From: Yanshouia hominis
GTDB lineage: Bacteria > Bacillota > Clostridia > Oscillospirales > Ruminococcaceae
Direction: 5' to 3'
Length of the DNA stretch: 64,000 nucleotides
NCBI GenBank assembly: GCA_014385025.1
Contig: JACRTB010000003.1
Span: 186,001-250,000, forward strand
Below, piece by piece: positions 51,138 to 59,847 of this stretch. The stretch's first letter is position 1. The number at the start of each line of letters is the position of its first letter. The position numbers and the translations under genes are program-made. The notes beneath the pieces were generated by a model. It ran no database searches and was not told the origin of the DNA. It saw nothing but the letters and a program-made list of their open reading frames with translations.

Positions 51138-51725
51138 ATGAATGAGAAAAAAAGAATCACAACCCCCTTTACCGCCGAGCAGGCACGCCTGCTGCGCGCC
51201 GGAGATGCGGTGCTCATTACCGGCACCATCTACACCGGACGGGACGCCGCCCACAAGCGGCTGATTGAGCTGCTTGATGCGGGAAAGCCGCTTCCCTGTG
51301 AGCTGCGCGATCAGATCATCTATTATGTCGGCCCGACTCCCGCTCGTCCCGGGGATATCATTGGCGCGGCGGGCCCGACCACCAGCTACCGGATGGACGC
51401 TTACGCTCCGCGCCTGATGGCCGAAACGGGCCTGCGCGGAATGATTGGCAAGGGCCTGCGTTCCCCCCGGGTGGCCGCGGCGATCCGGGACCATCATGGG
51501 GTTTATCTTGCGGCGATCGGCGGCGCGGGCGCGCTGCTCGCTTCCACCGTCCGTTCCTGTGAGATGGTTGCCTATCCCGACCTGCAGTCGGAGGCCATCC
51601 GGCGGCTGGAGGTGGTGGATTTCCCGGCGGTGGTCGTGCTTGACTGCGAGGGAAATAACCTCTATGAGAGCGGGCGCAGGGCCTACCTCGACTTTGTCCG
51701 CGCACAGCAAGGAGGGGAAAGATGA
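51138..51725 (+). CDS. Fumarate hydratase class I, beta subunit
   Basis: The 195-residue C-terminal-type subunit contains LITGTIYTGRDAAHKRL, AAGPTTSYRMD and GMIGKG, the swivelling-domain hallmarks that hold substrate-binding residues. The gene starts 12 bases after the alpha subunit with AGGGGGAACC as binding site. Its stop overlaps the following gene (ATGA). Confidence 0.94.
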   Translation: MNEKKRITTPFTAEQARLLRAGDAVLITGTIYTGRDAAHKRLIELLDAGKPLPCELRDQIIYYVGPTPARPGDIIGAAGPTTSYRMDAYAPRLMAETGLRGMIGKGLRSPRVAAAIRDHHGVYLAAIGGAGALLASTVRSCEMVAYPDLQSEAIRRLEVVDFPAVVVLDCEGNNLYESGRRAYLDFVRAQQGGER

Positions 51726-52405
51726 TTCGCCGGGAGCTGCGTCGTTTCCTCCAGATGGCGGTGGCGTTCTTCCTCTATTCCCTTGGAATTTATCTGGGGA
51801 TTCATGCCAACGTCGGGCTTGCTCCATGGGATGCTTTTGCCTCCGGCATTGCTTCTGCCGTCGGGACAAGCTACGGCGTCATGAACGTGGCCACCGGACT
51901 GACGGTCCTGCTGATTTCGGTGGGCATTTTTAAGGAGAAGTTTGGAATCTCCACTCCGCTGAACACGGTACTGATCGGAATGGGCGTCGATGTGATCGAA
52001 AGCTGGAATCTGCTGCCCTATCTTGACCACTTCTTTGGGGGAATCCTCATGCTGCTTACGGGGCAGTTCTTTATCTGCGTCGGCACGGTGCTCTACATTC
52101 CGCTGGCAATGGGCGGCGGTCCCCGCGATTCCCTGATGCTGGCGCTTGCCAAACGCTTTCCGAAGGTCAGGATCGGAGTGGTGCGAGGCTGCATCGAGGG
52201 GACGGTCCTCTTCATCGGCTGGCTTTTTGGCGCCAAGGTGGGGATTGGAACGGTCATTGCGGTCTTCGGGATCGGTACCATGCTTCAGCTGACCTGCACC
52301 CTTTTCCACAGCGATCTCAAAGGAGTGGTGCACGAAAGCTGTCTGGATACCCTGCGCCGCTGGAGGACCGAATATCTTGCTGAGAAGACCTCTGCGGCCC
52401 GATAG
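51722..52405 (+). CDS. YczE/YitT-like membrane protein
   Basis: The 227-residue, about five-to-six-segment protein shows the YczE-type beginning FFLYSLGIYLGIHANVGLAPWDAFASGIA and GGGPRDSLMLAL. Function is not established for the family; members are often annotated as inner-membrane transport-like proteins. ATGA overlap with the fumarase beta gene places it in the same operon. Confidence 0.85.
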   Translation: MIRRELRRFLQMAVAFFLYSLGIYLGIHANVGLAPWDAFASGIASAVGTSYGVMNVATGLTVLLISVGIFKEKFGISTPLNTVLIGMGVDVIESWNLLPYLDHFFGGILMLLTGQFFICVGTVLYIPLAMGGGPRDSLMLALAKRFPKVRIGVVRGCIEGTVLFIGWLFGAKVGIGTVIAVFGIGTMLQLTCTLFHSDLKGVVHESCLDTLRRWRTEYLAEKTSAAR

Positions 52406-52457
52406 ATGCGCGGATGCCTTGAGAACAAAGAACATCTTAACTGCAAGACGATATGTC

Positions 52458-52504
52458 AAAAGCGTGCCCTGCGAAGAGTCTGACTCTCCGCAGGGCACGC
52501 TTTT
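52458..52504 (+). terminator. Terminator of the fumarase operon
   Basis: AAAAGCGTGCCCTGCG and CGCAGGGCACGCTTTT form a perfect 16-bp stem around 15 bases. Confidence 0.93.
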
Positions 52505-52550
52505 GGCCAAAGTATCACAAATTTGACGATGCTGCCTGCACAGCGGGCAG

Positions 52551-52790
52551 CGAATCTGCCATCCAGCGCACGATTGGGGCGATGCCAAGGAGCGTTGGCA
52601 TCCGCGCCATGATAAATCCGAGCGGGTGGCCGGGGCGGCGCCCCGGTAAACATGGCAGTTTCAGCGGCTGTATGCGCCCGGCCGGGTGTCCGATCAGGCC
52701 GGACATCTCCCGATCAGCGAGGGCAGTCTCAACGGCTGGGCGCGCCATCCAAGCGCATGATTGAGACGGTGCCGAAGTGCCGCCGGCACC
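52551..52790. repeat. Diverged repeats with about 68-bp period
   Basis: GGCAGTTTCAGCGGCTG (52654) recurs as GGCAGTCTCAACGGCTG (52722), 68 bases on. GCCATCCAGCGCACGATTGG near 52558 recurs as GCCATCCAAGCGCATGATTG near 52746. No gene is supported in the gap 52505-52977. Confidence 0.6.
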
Positions 52791-52977
52791 GGTCCATCTC
52801 TCCGGTGTCCCAGCCGCCCAAACGTGCGGCTGGAGCGGTATATATGCGAAAAACTTCATGCGTCGAAAGATTCTGCACATATCGTGGTGTGCCGCGGCGC
52901 ATGAAGTTTTATACGCTCCGGAGCGCTGCTTTGCATTGCTTGTATTCGGGCGGCTCTGTGCGTGAGATCGGAGCAGG

Positions 52978-53238
52978 CTATTTTTTCAGACGCAGCGCCA
53001 GCCCTGCCGCCAAAGAACCAAAGGTCAGGCTGACAGCCTGAATGGTTCTCAGTCCGTACAGTTCGCTTCCGAGGATGGGCGGGTGACATGCGGTAAACCA
53101 AGTGACGGCCGACAGCAGCGCTCCCGCCGCTGTGATCAGCCATGCTTTGGAAAATCGGCGGCAGGCGGCCCGCATCGCTGCGCCCAGAAGCAGCGGCAGA
53201 AAGAGGACTGCCAGCCAGTTGAGGATGATCTGCCCCAT
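52978..53238 (-). CDS. Small membrane protein, unknown
   Basis: The 86-residue product from ATG 53238 (AAGGAGG upstream) has three hydrophobic segments: IILNWLAVLFLPLLLGAAM, AWLITAAGALLSAVTWF and AVSLTFGSLAAGLAL. The frame extends 22 codons upstream without support. No family is recognised. It follows the ammonia-lyase gene on the same strand, 73 bases away. Confidence 0.65.
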   Translation of the reverse strand: MGQIILNWLAVLFLPLLLGAAMRAACRRFSKAWLITAAGALLSAVTWFTACHPPILGSELYGLRTIQAVSLTFGSLAAGLALRLKK

Positions 53239-53311
53239 GATTTTCCTCCTTGCGGTCAGGATCGAAAAATGCCGGCGGCACGGCGAAACGTCGGAAAGAG
53301 TCACGGACTGC

Positions 53312-54520
53312 TTAAACCGGAACCGGAAGCTCTCCGCCCCAGACGACCGAGCGGTAGCGCGCGGGATCGGTATCCCCTTCGGTCGAGATCAGCAGTACCT
53401 GAGAATCCGGGCCGATGCCGAGCAGCTCCTTTTGAGCGGCAAAATCGGGCAGCAGGCAGAGGGAGGCAAGCAGTCCGGCGCCGATTGCACCGCTTTCCCC
53501 TGAGACCACCCGGGGATCTTCTCCGGCAGGGGCGGCGAGAATCCGCATCCCAAGCGCCGAAACCTCGTCGGAGCAGGAAGCAAAGGCGAAAGCGTGGCTG
53601 CGAAGAAGCTCCCATGCGATGGGGTTGACTTCGCCGCAGCAGAGACCCGCCATCATCGAGGCAAGGTCGCCGCCCACCGCGAGCGGTTCGCCGCTGCCCT
53701 GAACCGCGGAACGGTAGAAGCAGTCGGCGGCGGCACACTCCATTACCACCAGACGGGGAGGATTTTCCGGAAAGCGGTTGACAAGGATACCCTGTACCGC
53801 CGCGGCGAGCGAGCCAACCCCCGCTTGAACAAAGACGTGGGTCGGCCGGTCGATCCCGGCGGCACGCAGCTGTGAAAGCGCCTCGTCGACGAGGGTGGCG
53901 TAGCCCTGCATGATGGCGGAAGGAATCTCGGTATAGCCCTCCCACGCGGTATCCTGCACCACTGTGGAATTCGGCGTTTCGGCGGCCAGTCCCGCCGCCT
54001 TGCGCACACAGTCATCATAGTTGAGACTTTCGACGGTGACCTCGGCGCCGAGCTTCTGGATGTTTTCCAGCCGGGCCCGGGAGGTTCCCTTGGGCATCAG
54101 CACGACGGCGCGCTGTCCCAGCTCGTGCGCGGCCCAGGCGACTCCGCGCCCATGGTTGCCGTCGGTGGCGGTAAAAAAGACGGCCTGCCCCAGCTGTTTC
54201 CGCAGGGCGGGGGAGGTGAGAAAATCATAGCCGGTTTCTCCGATATCCCGCCCGAGCTGCCCGGCGATGTACCGTCCGATGGCATAGGAGCCGCCGAGCA
54301 CTTTGAAGGCGTTGAGACCGAAACGGCAGGATTCGTCCTTGACGAACACCCCGCCGACCCCGAGGGATGCGGCGAGATGGGACAGATGTGCGAGCGGCGT
54401 CACCGCATATTGGGGAAAGCTTTGGTGGAAACGGCGGACCCGGGTGATTTCCTCCGGGGCAAAGAGCGGAAGAAAGCGGTCCTCGGATTTGGGCAGATGG
54501 TTTGGCTCAATACGGATCAT
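53312..54520 (-). CDS. dpaL: 2,3-diaminopropionate ammonia-lyase
   Basis: The 402-residue PLP enzyme of fold type II deaminates 2,3-diaminopropionate to pyruvate and ammonia; some members accept D- and L-isomers or D-serine. The PLP lysine is in GLNAFKVLGGSYA, TATDGNHGRGVAWAA binds the cofactor, and QAGVGSLAAAV and GESGAIG are family motifs. ATG 54520 follows AGGAGGAG and overlaps the glycosylase stop. A second, mutated copy of its initiation region lies just upstream. Confidence 0.93.
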   Translation of the reverse strand: MIRIEPNHLPKSEDRFLPLFAPEEITRVRRFHQSFPQYAVTPLAHLSHLAASLGVGGVFVKDESCRFGLNAFKVLGGSYAIGRYIAGQLGRDIGETGYDFLTSPALRKQLGQAVFFTATDGNHGRGVAWAAHELGQRAVVLMPKGTSRARLENIQKLGAEVTVESLNYDDCVRKAAGLAAETPNSTVVQDTAWEGYTEIPSAIMQGYATLVDEALSQLRAAGIDRPTHVFVQAGVGSLAAAVQGILVNRFPENPPRLVVMECAAADCFYRSAVQGSGEPLAVGGDLASMMAGLCCGEVNPIAWELLRSHAFAFASCSDEVSALGMRILAAPAGEDPRVVSGESGAIGAGLLASLCLLPDFAAQKELLGIGPDSQVLLISTEGDTDPARYRSVVWGGELPVPV

Positions 54521-54597
54521 AGCGCGGACTCCTCCTTTTTTGTCATGATTTGGCTCAATACGGATGATGATAGCGTGGGCTCCTCCCCTTTTGCCGG
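54496..54597. repeat. Tandem duplication of the dpaL start region
   Basis: About 49 bases covering the binding site and first codons of dpaL (54500-54545) recur at 54549-54594. The upstream copy reads GAGGAG...CTATCATCATCCGTATTGAG where the functional copy reads GAGGAG...CTATGATCCGTATTGAG, so its ATG is lost. The duplication lengthens the C-terminus of the overlapping glycosylase. Confidence 0.8.
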
Positions 54598-55170
54598 TAA
54601 ATAGACCTCGGGACAAACCTTGAGAATCTTTGCTTTGAGGGCCAGAAAGTCCTCAAAGGCGGCGGGCTTCTGGGCGGGATACCGCAGCAGCGCGGAAGGA
54701 TGCAGCGTCCCCATCATCAGGGTGCCGTTTTTCATGAAAAATTCCCCATGCTGCCGGGTCACTCTGAAATCGGGCGAGATGAGCCGCTGGGCGGCGATTC
54801 TGCCGAGGCAGACGATGATTTTCGGCCGGATCAGCCGCACCTGCTCCCGCAGGAATCCAATGCAGGCCTCGGTTTCGTCGGGCTGGGGATCGCGGTTTTT
54901 CGGGGGACGGCATTTGACCATGTTGGCGATGTAGACATTTCTCTCCCGGGAGAGATCGACCGCATCCAGCATCCTGTCGAGAAGCTGCCCCGCCCGGCCG
55001 ACAAAGGGAAGTCCCTGCTCGTCCTCGTTCTGTCCCGGCCCCTCGCCGATCAGCATCACGCGGGCATCGGCGGGACCCGCGCCGAAGACGACGCTGCGGC
55101 GTTCCTCGCAGAGCCGGCAGCCTTTGCAATCCTTCATCGACGCGGCAAGTTGTTGAAGTGTCTCGGCCAT
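54517..55170 (-). CDS. Uracil-DNA glycosylase, family 4 (iron-sulfur)
   Basis: The 217-residue enzyme removes uracil from DNA. Family 4 motifs are CKGCRLCEER (first two cluster cysteines), LIGEGPGQNEDEQGLPFVGRAG, NMVKCRPPKNRDP and the active-site-side TLHPSALLRYP, with further cysteines in ACIGFL. ATG 55170 follows GGAGGGA. Its last 15-odd residues derive from the duplicated dpaL leader, so the original stop probably lay earlier. Confidence 0.93.
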   Translation of the reverse strand: MAETLQQLAASMKDCKGCRLCEERRSVVFGAGPADARVMLIGEGPGQNEDEQGLPFVGRAGQLLDRMLDAVDLSRERNVYIANMVKCRPPKNRDPQPDETEACIGFLREQVRLIRPKIIVCLGRIAAQRLISPDFRVTRQHGEFFMKNGTLMMGTLHPSALLRYPAQKPAAFEDFLALKAKILKVCPEVYLPAKGEEPTLSSSVLSQIMTKKEESAL

Positions 55171-55391
55171 CTTGTTCCCTCCTGTTTGCCGCCTCGGTGA
55201 CGCGGCTTGATTTCTACCATGATGATAGCATAAAGCGGAATTTTTGTCACCCCGGCACGACGGGAAGAAAACATTCGAGGGAAAGGCGCGGGCTCCCGGA
55301 GAAGTTCCCTGTGAAACCTGACAATCGGGGGTGTGTTCGGCACAACAGACGGAAGAATTTGCAAAAATCCTACAAAAATTTGTGAATCCCC

Positions 55392-55421
55392 TTGAGCATT
55401 CTGTTCTCAGAGGTGTATAAT
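55392..55421 (+). promoter_or_regulatory. Promoter of pta
   Basis: TTGAGC (55392-55397) and TATAAT (55416-55421) are 18 bases apart, 49 bases before the ATG. Confidence 0.75.
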
Positions 55422-55469
55422 AATACCGTATAAGGTCCATGAAAACTGTAAAATGGAGGAATTTGCACC

Positions 55470-56447
55470 ATGCTGTTTGACAAGCTGATCGCTACCCTGA
55501 AAGCGGACCCCCGCACCATCGTCTTCACCGAGGGCCCCGATCCCCGTATTCTTGAGGCCGCTTCCCGTCTGAAAAAGGACGGACTGCTCACCTGCATCCT
55601 CGTCGGTAAGGTCGATGAGGTCAAGGCCGCGGCCAAGGCCGGCGGCTTTGATATCGAGGGGATGGAGATCCTTGATCCCGCCACCTATCCCAGAATGGAT
55701 GAGATGGTGGAAAAGATGGTTGAGCTGCGCCGCGGCAAGATGACCGCCGACGAGTGCCGCGCGGCCCTTTCGAAGGGCAATTATTTCGGCACCATGCTGG
55801 TGAAGCTGGGGGGTGCCGACGCCCTGCTCGGCGGCGCGACCTATTCGACCGCCGATACGGTTCGCCCCGCGCTGCAGATCGTCAAGACCAAGCCCGGCAA
55901 CAAGATCGTCTCCTCCTGCTTCATCCTGGTCCGCACCGGCAAGGATGGCAGCGAAGAGAAATATGCGATGGGCGACTGTGCCATTAACATCGATCCGACC
56001 GAGGATGATCTTGTCGAAATCGCCGTCGAAACCGCCCGCACCGCGAGCATCTTTGATATCGACCCCAAGATTGCGATGCTTTCCTATTCCACCCTCGGCT
56101 CCGGTAAGGGCGAGAGCGTCGATAAGATGAAGAATGCCACTGCCAAGGCCAAGGCTGCCGCGCCTGAGCTGGCGATTGACGGCGAGCTGCAGTTTGACGC
56201 CGCCTTCTCGCCGGTGGTCGCCAAGACCAAGTGCAAGGGCTCCCCCGTTGCCGGTCAGGCCAACACCTTTATCTTCCCGGATATCAACGCCGGCAACATC
56301 GGCTACAAGATCGCCCAGCGTCTGGGCGGCTTCGAGGCCTATGGCCCGATTCTGCAGGGACTCAATGCCCCGATCAACGATCTCTCCCGCGGATGCAACG
56401 CCGATGAGGTTTACCAGATGGCGATCATCACCGCCGGTCTGAAATAA
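55470..56447 (+). CDS. pta: Phosphate acetyltransferase
   Basis: The 325-residue enzyme transfers acetyl between CoA and phosphate, producing acetyl phosphate for ATP formation. Motifs include IVFTEGPDPRILEA near the start, GNYFGTMLVKLGGADALLGGATYSTADTVRPALQ, in parts, and KGSPVAGQANTFIFPDINAGNIGYKIAQRLGG near the end. GGAGG precedes the ATG. No acetate kinase gene follows; a terminator is placed directly after it. Codon usage is strongly biased (many GGC, CTG, AAG), fitting high expression. Confidence 0.95.
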   Translation: MLFDKLIATLKADPRTIVFTEGPDPRILEAASRLKKDGLLTCILVGKVDEVKAAAKAGGFDIEGMEILDPATYPRMDEMVEKMVELRRGKMTADECRAALSKGNYFGTMLVKLGGADALLGGATYSTADTVRPALQIVKTKPGNKIVSSCFILVRTGKDGSEEKYAMGDCAINIDPTEDDLVEIAVETARTASIFDIDPKIAMLSYSTLGSGKGESVDKMKNATAKAKAAAPELAIDGELQFDAAFSPVVAKTKCKGSPVAGQANTFIFPDINAGNIGYKIAQRLGGFEAYGPILQGLNAPINDLSRGCNADEVYQMAIITAGLK

Positions 56448-56468
56448 GCTTTTGTTCCCCAGCATTCC

Positions 56469-56503
56469 AAAAGCCCGCCGTTTTTGAAACGGCGGGCTTT
56501 TTA
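56469..56503. terminator. Bidirectional terminator between pta and the betaine transporter operon
   Basis: AAAGCCCGCCGTTT and AAACGGCGGGCTTT form a 14-bp stem around TTG with A and T runs on both sides, serving the two convergent units. Confidence 0.92.
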
Positions 56504-56510
56504 TATGGAG

Positions 56511-57686
56511 TTACATCAGCGCGGTGAGCACGCTGGATTTGGTGACGATTCCCATGAGACGGTTGTCGCTGTCAACCACCGCGATCGGAAAGGGGGTTTC
56601 GGCCGCGACCGGCATGATATCGGCCACCAGCACGTCGTCGTGGGTGGTTTGAATCTCCCGTTCCATAACCTCGCTGGTTTTGAGTTGTTCCCGGTGGGCG
56701 CGGATCGCCTGCGCAACGGTAAGGATTCCCTCAAACTGCATTTCGTCGTTGACGACGTAGATGCTGGAGAGGGCGTTGGCGCGCATCTCACGAAGCGCGT
56801 GGTCGATCCCGTCGTGAGCCCGCATCACGCAGGAGGGGGTCATCATGATGTTGCGGACGGTGAGCACCTTGCTCTTGTCGGCCGAACCGATGAATTCCCG
56901 CACATAGTCGTCGGCGGGATTGGTGCTCATCTCCTCGGGGGTGCCGGTCTGGACGATCCTGCCGTCCCGCATGATCGAGACGGTGTCGCCGAGCTTAAAC
57001 GCTTCGTCGATATCGTGGGTGACAAAGATGATCGTTTTTTTCAGCTTGCGCTGCAGGGAGAGAAGCTCAAACTGCATCTCGCGCCGGACGAGCGGATCGA
57101 GCGCGGAGAAGGGCTCATCCATCAGCAGGACCTCGGCGTCGTTGGCAAGCGCCCGCGCAATGCCGACCCGCTGGCGCATTCCGCCTGAAAGCTGGGCGCA
57201 GGATTTGTGTTCCCAGCCGGAGAGGCCGACCATCTCGATCATCTTCATGGCCTTCTCCTCGCGCTCGGCGCGGGAAATCCCCTTGACCTCCAGCCCGTAG
57301 GCGACGTTGCCAAGCACGTCCCGGTGGCTCATCAGGCCGAAGGACTGAAAGACCATCGAGATTTTGTTGCGGCGGAATTCCAACAGCTCCTGCTTGTTCA
57401 TTTCGGCCAGAGCCTTCTCCTCGAAGATTACCTCGCCGCTGGTGGGGCGGTTAAGCCGGTTGAAGCAGCGCAGCAGAGTGGATTTCCCTGAGCCGGAGAG
57501 ACCGATCAGCACATAGATTTCCCCGCGCCGGACCTCGAGGTTGATGTCCCAGAGCGCCGCGGTAACACCGGTTTTCTGATAAACGGTATTCTTATCCGAA
57601 CCGGCCCGCATCATTGCGGACGCCTCGGAACGGTTGAGGCCGTAGAGCTTGCAGAGGTTTTTGACCTGAATCAGAGTTTCGGACAT
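56511..57686 (-). CDS. Glycine betaine/proline ABC transporter ATPase with CBS domains
   Basis: The 391-residue OpuAA/ProV-type ATPase contains Walker A IGLSGSGKSTLLRCFNRL, the signature LSGGMRQRVGIARALA and Walker B VLLMDEPFSALDP, with the family's N-terminal extension (KNLCKLYGLNRSEASAM). Two C-terminal CBS motifs (about 275-391, MRANALSSIYVVND; PFPIAVVDSDNRLMGIV) sense ionic strength or nucleotides in relatives. AGGAGG precedes the ATG. It is the last gene of the transporter operon. Confidence 0.95.
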   Translation of the reverse strand: MSETLIQVKNLCKLYGLNRSEASAMMRAGSDKNTVYQKTGVTAALWDINLEVRRGEIYVLIGLSGSGKSTLLRCFNRLNRPTSGEVIFEEKALAEMNKQELLEFRRNKISMVFQSFGLMSHRDVLGNVAYGLEVKGISRAEREEKAMKMIEMVGLSGWEHKSCAQLSGGMRQRVGIARALANDAEVLLMDEPFSALDPLVRREMQFELLSLQRKLKKTIIFVTHDIDEAFKLGDTVSIMRDGRIVQTGTPEEMSTNPADDYVREFIGSADKSKVLTVRNIMMTPSCVMRAHDGIDHALREMRANALSSIYVVNDEMQFEGILTVAQAIRAHREQLKTSEVMEREIQTTHDDVLVADIMPVAAETPFPIAVVDSDNRLMGIVTKSSVLTALM

Positions 57687-57687
57687 C

Positions 57688-58542
57688 TTACTTTTCCTCC
57701 TTCCCGAACCAGCCCTGGGTCACGCGGTCGAGGATCACCGCGAGAATCACCACCGATGCGCCGGAAATGACGCCGCGCCCCATCTCGATGCGGTTGACAG
57801 CGTTGAGGACCTCCACGCCGAGACCGCGCGCGCCGATCATCGAACAGGTGACGACCATCGCCATCGCCATCATCAGAGTCTGGTTTACGCCGGTCATAAT
57901 GGTGGGCAGTGCCTGCGGAATCTGTACCTTGAAAAGCGCCTGCATCCGGGTCGATCCGAAGGATGCGGCCGCTTCGACCACCTCCCGGTCAACCTGACGG
58001 ATGCCGAGGCTGGTCAGGCGGATGACCGGAACCACCGCGTAGATGACGGTGGCGATCACCGCGGATGGCGAGCCGAGGCCGAAGAAAAGCAGCGCCGGAA
58101 TCAGGTAGACGAAGACCGGCATGGTCTGCATGGTGTCAAGCACCGGCCGGGCGAGGTTGTTGAGCCGCCGGGAGGTCGAAAGAAGAATGCCCACCGGCAG
58201 TCCGATCAGAAGCGAGATTATAACGCCCGCAATGACGATGGCGAGGGTGGTGATCATGGCGCTCCAGTAGCCGACCACCCCGATTAGGGCGAGCAGAGCG
58301 GCATAGAGAATGCCGCTTCTGATGCTTTTTCGGGATTTCCACCCGAGAAAGAAAACCGCGCCGATGAGGAGAAACCAGGGAATATGGGCGAGCAGCCAGC
58401 CGATTCCGTTGACCAGGGCGGTCAGGCCGCCGCTGATTCCGTCCAGCACCGGGGAGGCCCAAAGCGCAAAGCCCCGAACCGCCGAGTCAATCGCGTTGAG
58501 ATCGGGCTTCATGACGAAGGGAAAATTAAAAAGCCACTCCAT
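57688..58542 (-). CDS. Glycine betaine/proline ABC transporter permease
   Basis: The 284-residue OpuAB/ProW-type permease has about six membrane segments; VLDTMQTMPVFVYLIPALLFFGLGSPSAVIATVIYAVVPVIRLTSLGI, quoted in parts, includes the TMQTMPVFVYL and EAAASFGSTRMQALFKVQIPQA coupling region. ATG 58542 follows GAGGTGACATC. It overlaps nothing and sits one base before the ATPase gene. Confidence 0.94.
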   Translation of the reverse strand: MEWLFNFPFVMKPDLNAIDSAVRGFALWASPVLDGISGGLTALVNGIGWLLAHIPWFLLIGAVFFLGWKSRKSIRSGILYAALLALIGVVGYWSAMITTLAIVIAGVIISLLIGLPVGILLSTSRRLNNLARPVLDTMQTMPVFVYLIPALLFFGLGSPSAVIATVIYAVVPVIRLTSLGIRQVDREVVEAAASFGSTRMQALFKVQIPQALPTIMTGVNQTLMMAMAMVVTCSMIGARGLGVEVLNAVNRIEMGRGVISGASVVILAVILDRVTQGWFGKEEK

Positions 58543-58574
58543 TGATGATGTCACCTCGGTTTGTTGATTTGGAA

Positions 58575-59570
58575 TCAGAGCGCCTCGCGGAGACGGGAGG
58601 CCTGCTCGGAGGTCAGGAACTGGTCAACCAGCTCGGGATGCCCTTCCTTGAGGAACCAGGCGGCGGCGTCCTGATAGGTGGAGCCTGCATTCTGCTGGAG
58701 ATAGGCCAGCCCCTCGCTGGTCAGGGCGGAGGAGGTGTGATATTTCGAGAGGAACTCGCAGAATTCAGGATTGCTTGCAGCAAAATCATTGCTTACGCAG
58801 ACGTTGACGCGAACCGAAGGACAGGCGGTCTTCCCCTCGAAGTAGGCGGCCGCGTCGTAGGGGGCGTCCTCCAGAAGCACAAAGTCATAGAGGCCCATCA
58901 GCCAGGTTGGCTCCCAATAGTAGAAAACAACCGGCTCCTTCTTGTCCCAGGCAGAAATAATGGTGGCGTTCATCGCCGCGTCCGACCCGGGAATCACATA
59001 ATTGTACTGGCTGTCCAGACCGTAGTACTGCACCTTCTTTTCCATGATCTCGGTGATCGACCAGCCGGGGATGCCGCCGAAGATGCGGGCTTTTCCGGGC
59101 GAATCGGGATCGGGGAACAGGTGCGCGTAATCCTTGAGATCGGCGACCGATTTCAGCCCCGGATTCTCATCCGCCACATAACGCGGGATATAAAAGCCCT
59201 GTATGTTGTCGTCAAAATTGACCCCCAGTTCGGTCAGCTTGCCCGCGGCGAGATCGCCCTCGTAGTCAGGCAGATTATCGGTCCAGGTTTCCATGTGGAT
59301 GTCAATTTCCCCCTTCATCAGGGCCTCGTGACTGATCGGGGTGGAAGCGGGAGTTTCGGTCCAGGTGTATCCGAAGACCTTTTCGGCGATCAGGCCGGCT
59401 ACGGCGTTGTGGAATTTAATAGAATCCCAGCCGACGTCTGCAAAGACAAGGTCGGTCTTTTCCTTTGGCGCGGCCGCGCCCGAAGATCCCGATGCGGCGG
59501 GAGAGGACGAGCAGCCTGCCGCGGTAAGAATCAGAGGCAGGGCGAGCAGAAACGCAGCGATCTTTTTCAT
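58575..59570 (-). CDS. Glycine betaine-type binding lipoprotein
   Basis: The 331-residue OpuAC/ProX-type lipoprotein has a lipobox (TAAGC) after a short signal helix and a Ser/Ala/Gly linker. DLVFADVGWDSIKFHNAVAGLI, in parts, DIHMETWTDNLPDY and PVVFYYWEPTWLMG supply Trp/Tyr residues that form the aromatic cage for quaternary ammonium ligands in relatives. AAAGGAG selects ATG 59570. It is the first gene of the operon behind the palindromic operator. Which betaine it binds cannot be told. Confidence 0.93.
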   Translation of the reverse strand: MKKIAAFLLALPLILTAAGCSSSPAASGSSGAAAPKEKTDLVFADVGWDSIKFHNAVAGLIAEKVFGYTWTETPASTPISHEALMKGEIDIHMETWTDNLPDYEGDLAAGKLTELGVNFDDNIQGFYIPRYVADENPGLKSVADLKDYAHLFPDPDSPGKARIFGGIPGWSITEIMEKKVQYYGLDSQYNYVIPGSDAAMNATIISAWDKKEPVVFYYWEPTWLMGLYDFVLLEDAPYDAAAYFEGKTACPSVRVNVCVSNDFAASNPEFCEFLSKYHTSSALTSEGLAYLQQNAGSTYQDAAAWFLKEGHPELVDQFLTSEQASRLREAL

Positions 59571-59608
59571 AATAGGCTCCTTTCTGGTGGGAAAATTCCC
59601 TTGAAAAT

Positions 59609-59641
59609 CTGACAACTCAATGCTAACATATGAGTTGTCAG
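59609..59641. promoter_or_regulatory. BusR-type operator 1 (transporter operon)
   Basis: CTGACAACTCA, 11 bases, TGAGTTGTCAG: a perfect 11-bp inverted repeat. The GACAAC and GTTGTC half-sites span 29 bases (59611-59639), the same as in operator 2. It overlaps the probable promoter (TTGACC upstream on the minus strand) of the betaine operon. Confidence 0.85.
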
Positions 59642-59755
59642 CTGGTCAAGAAAAAGCGTATGAAAATTTGTTTCGTTTTCATTAAGAATTTCTAAAGAAA
59701 AGGGGGAACGGGGTCGCGGAGCGCCGTGCGAAAGGGGATGCGGCGGAATTGGCCC

Positions 59756-59847
59756 GAACGATTTGAGGGTCAGGCGGACGCCCATGGGAATAACGGACTG
59801 GATTGCCCATGAGGGGTTGTTTGAACGATTTGAGAGTCAGGCGGGCG
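59756..59847. repeat. Duplicated busR tail sequence, 66-bp offset
   Basis: GAACGATTTGAGGGTCAGGCGG-like sequence begins near 59757 and again near 59823, where it overlaps the last codons of busR. The offset is 66 bases. The core GGTCAGGCGG also appears in the array upstream of busR. Confidence 0.6.
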
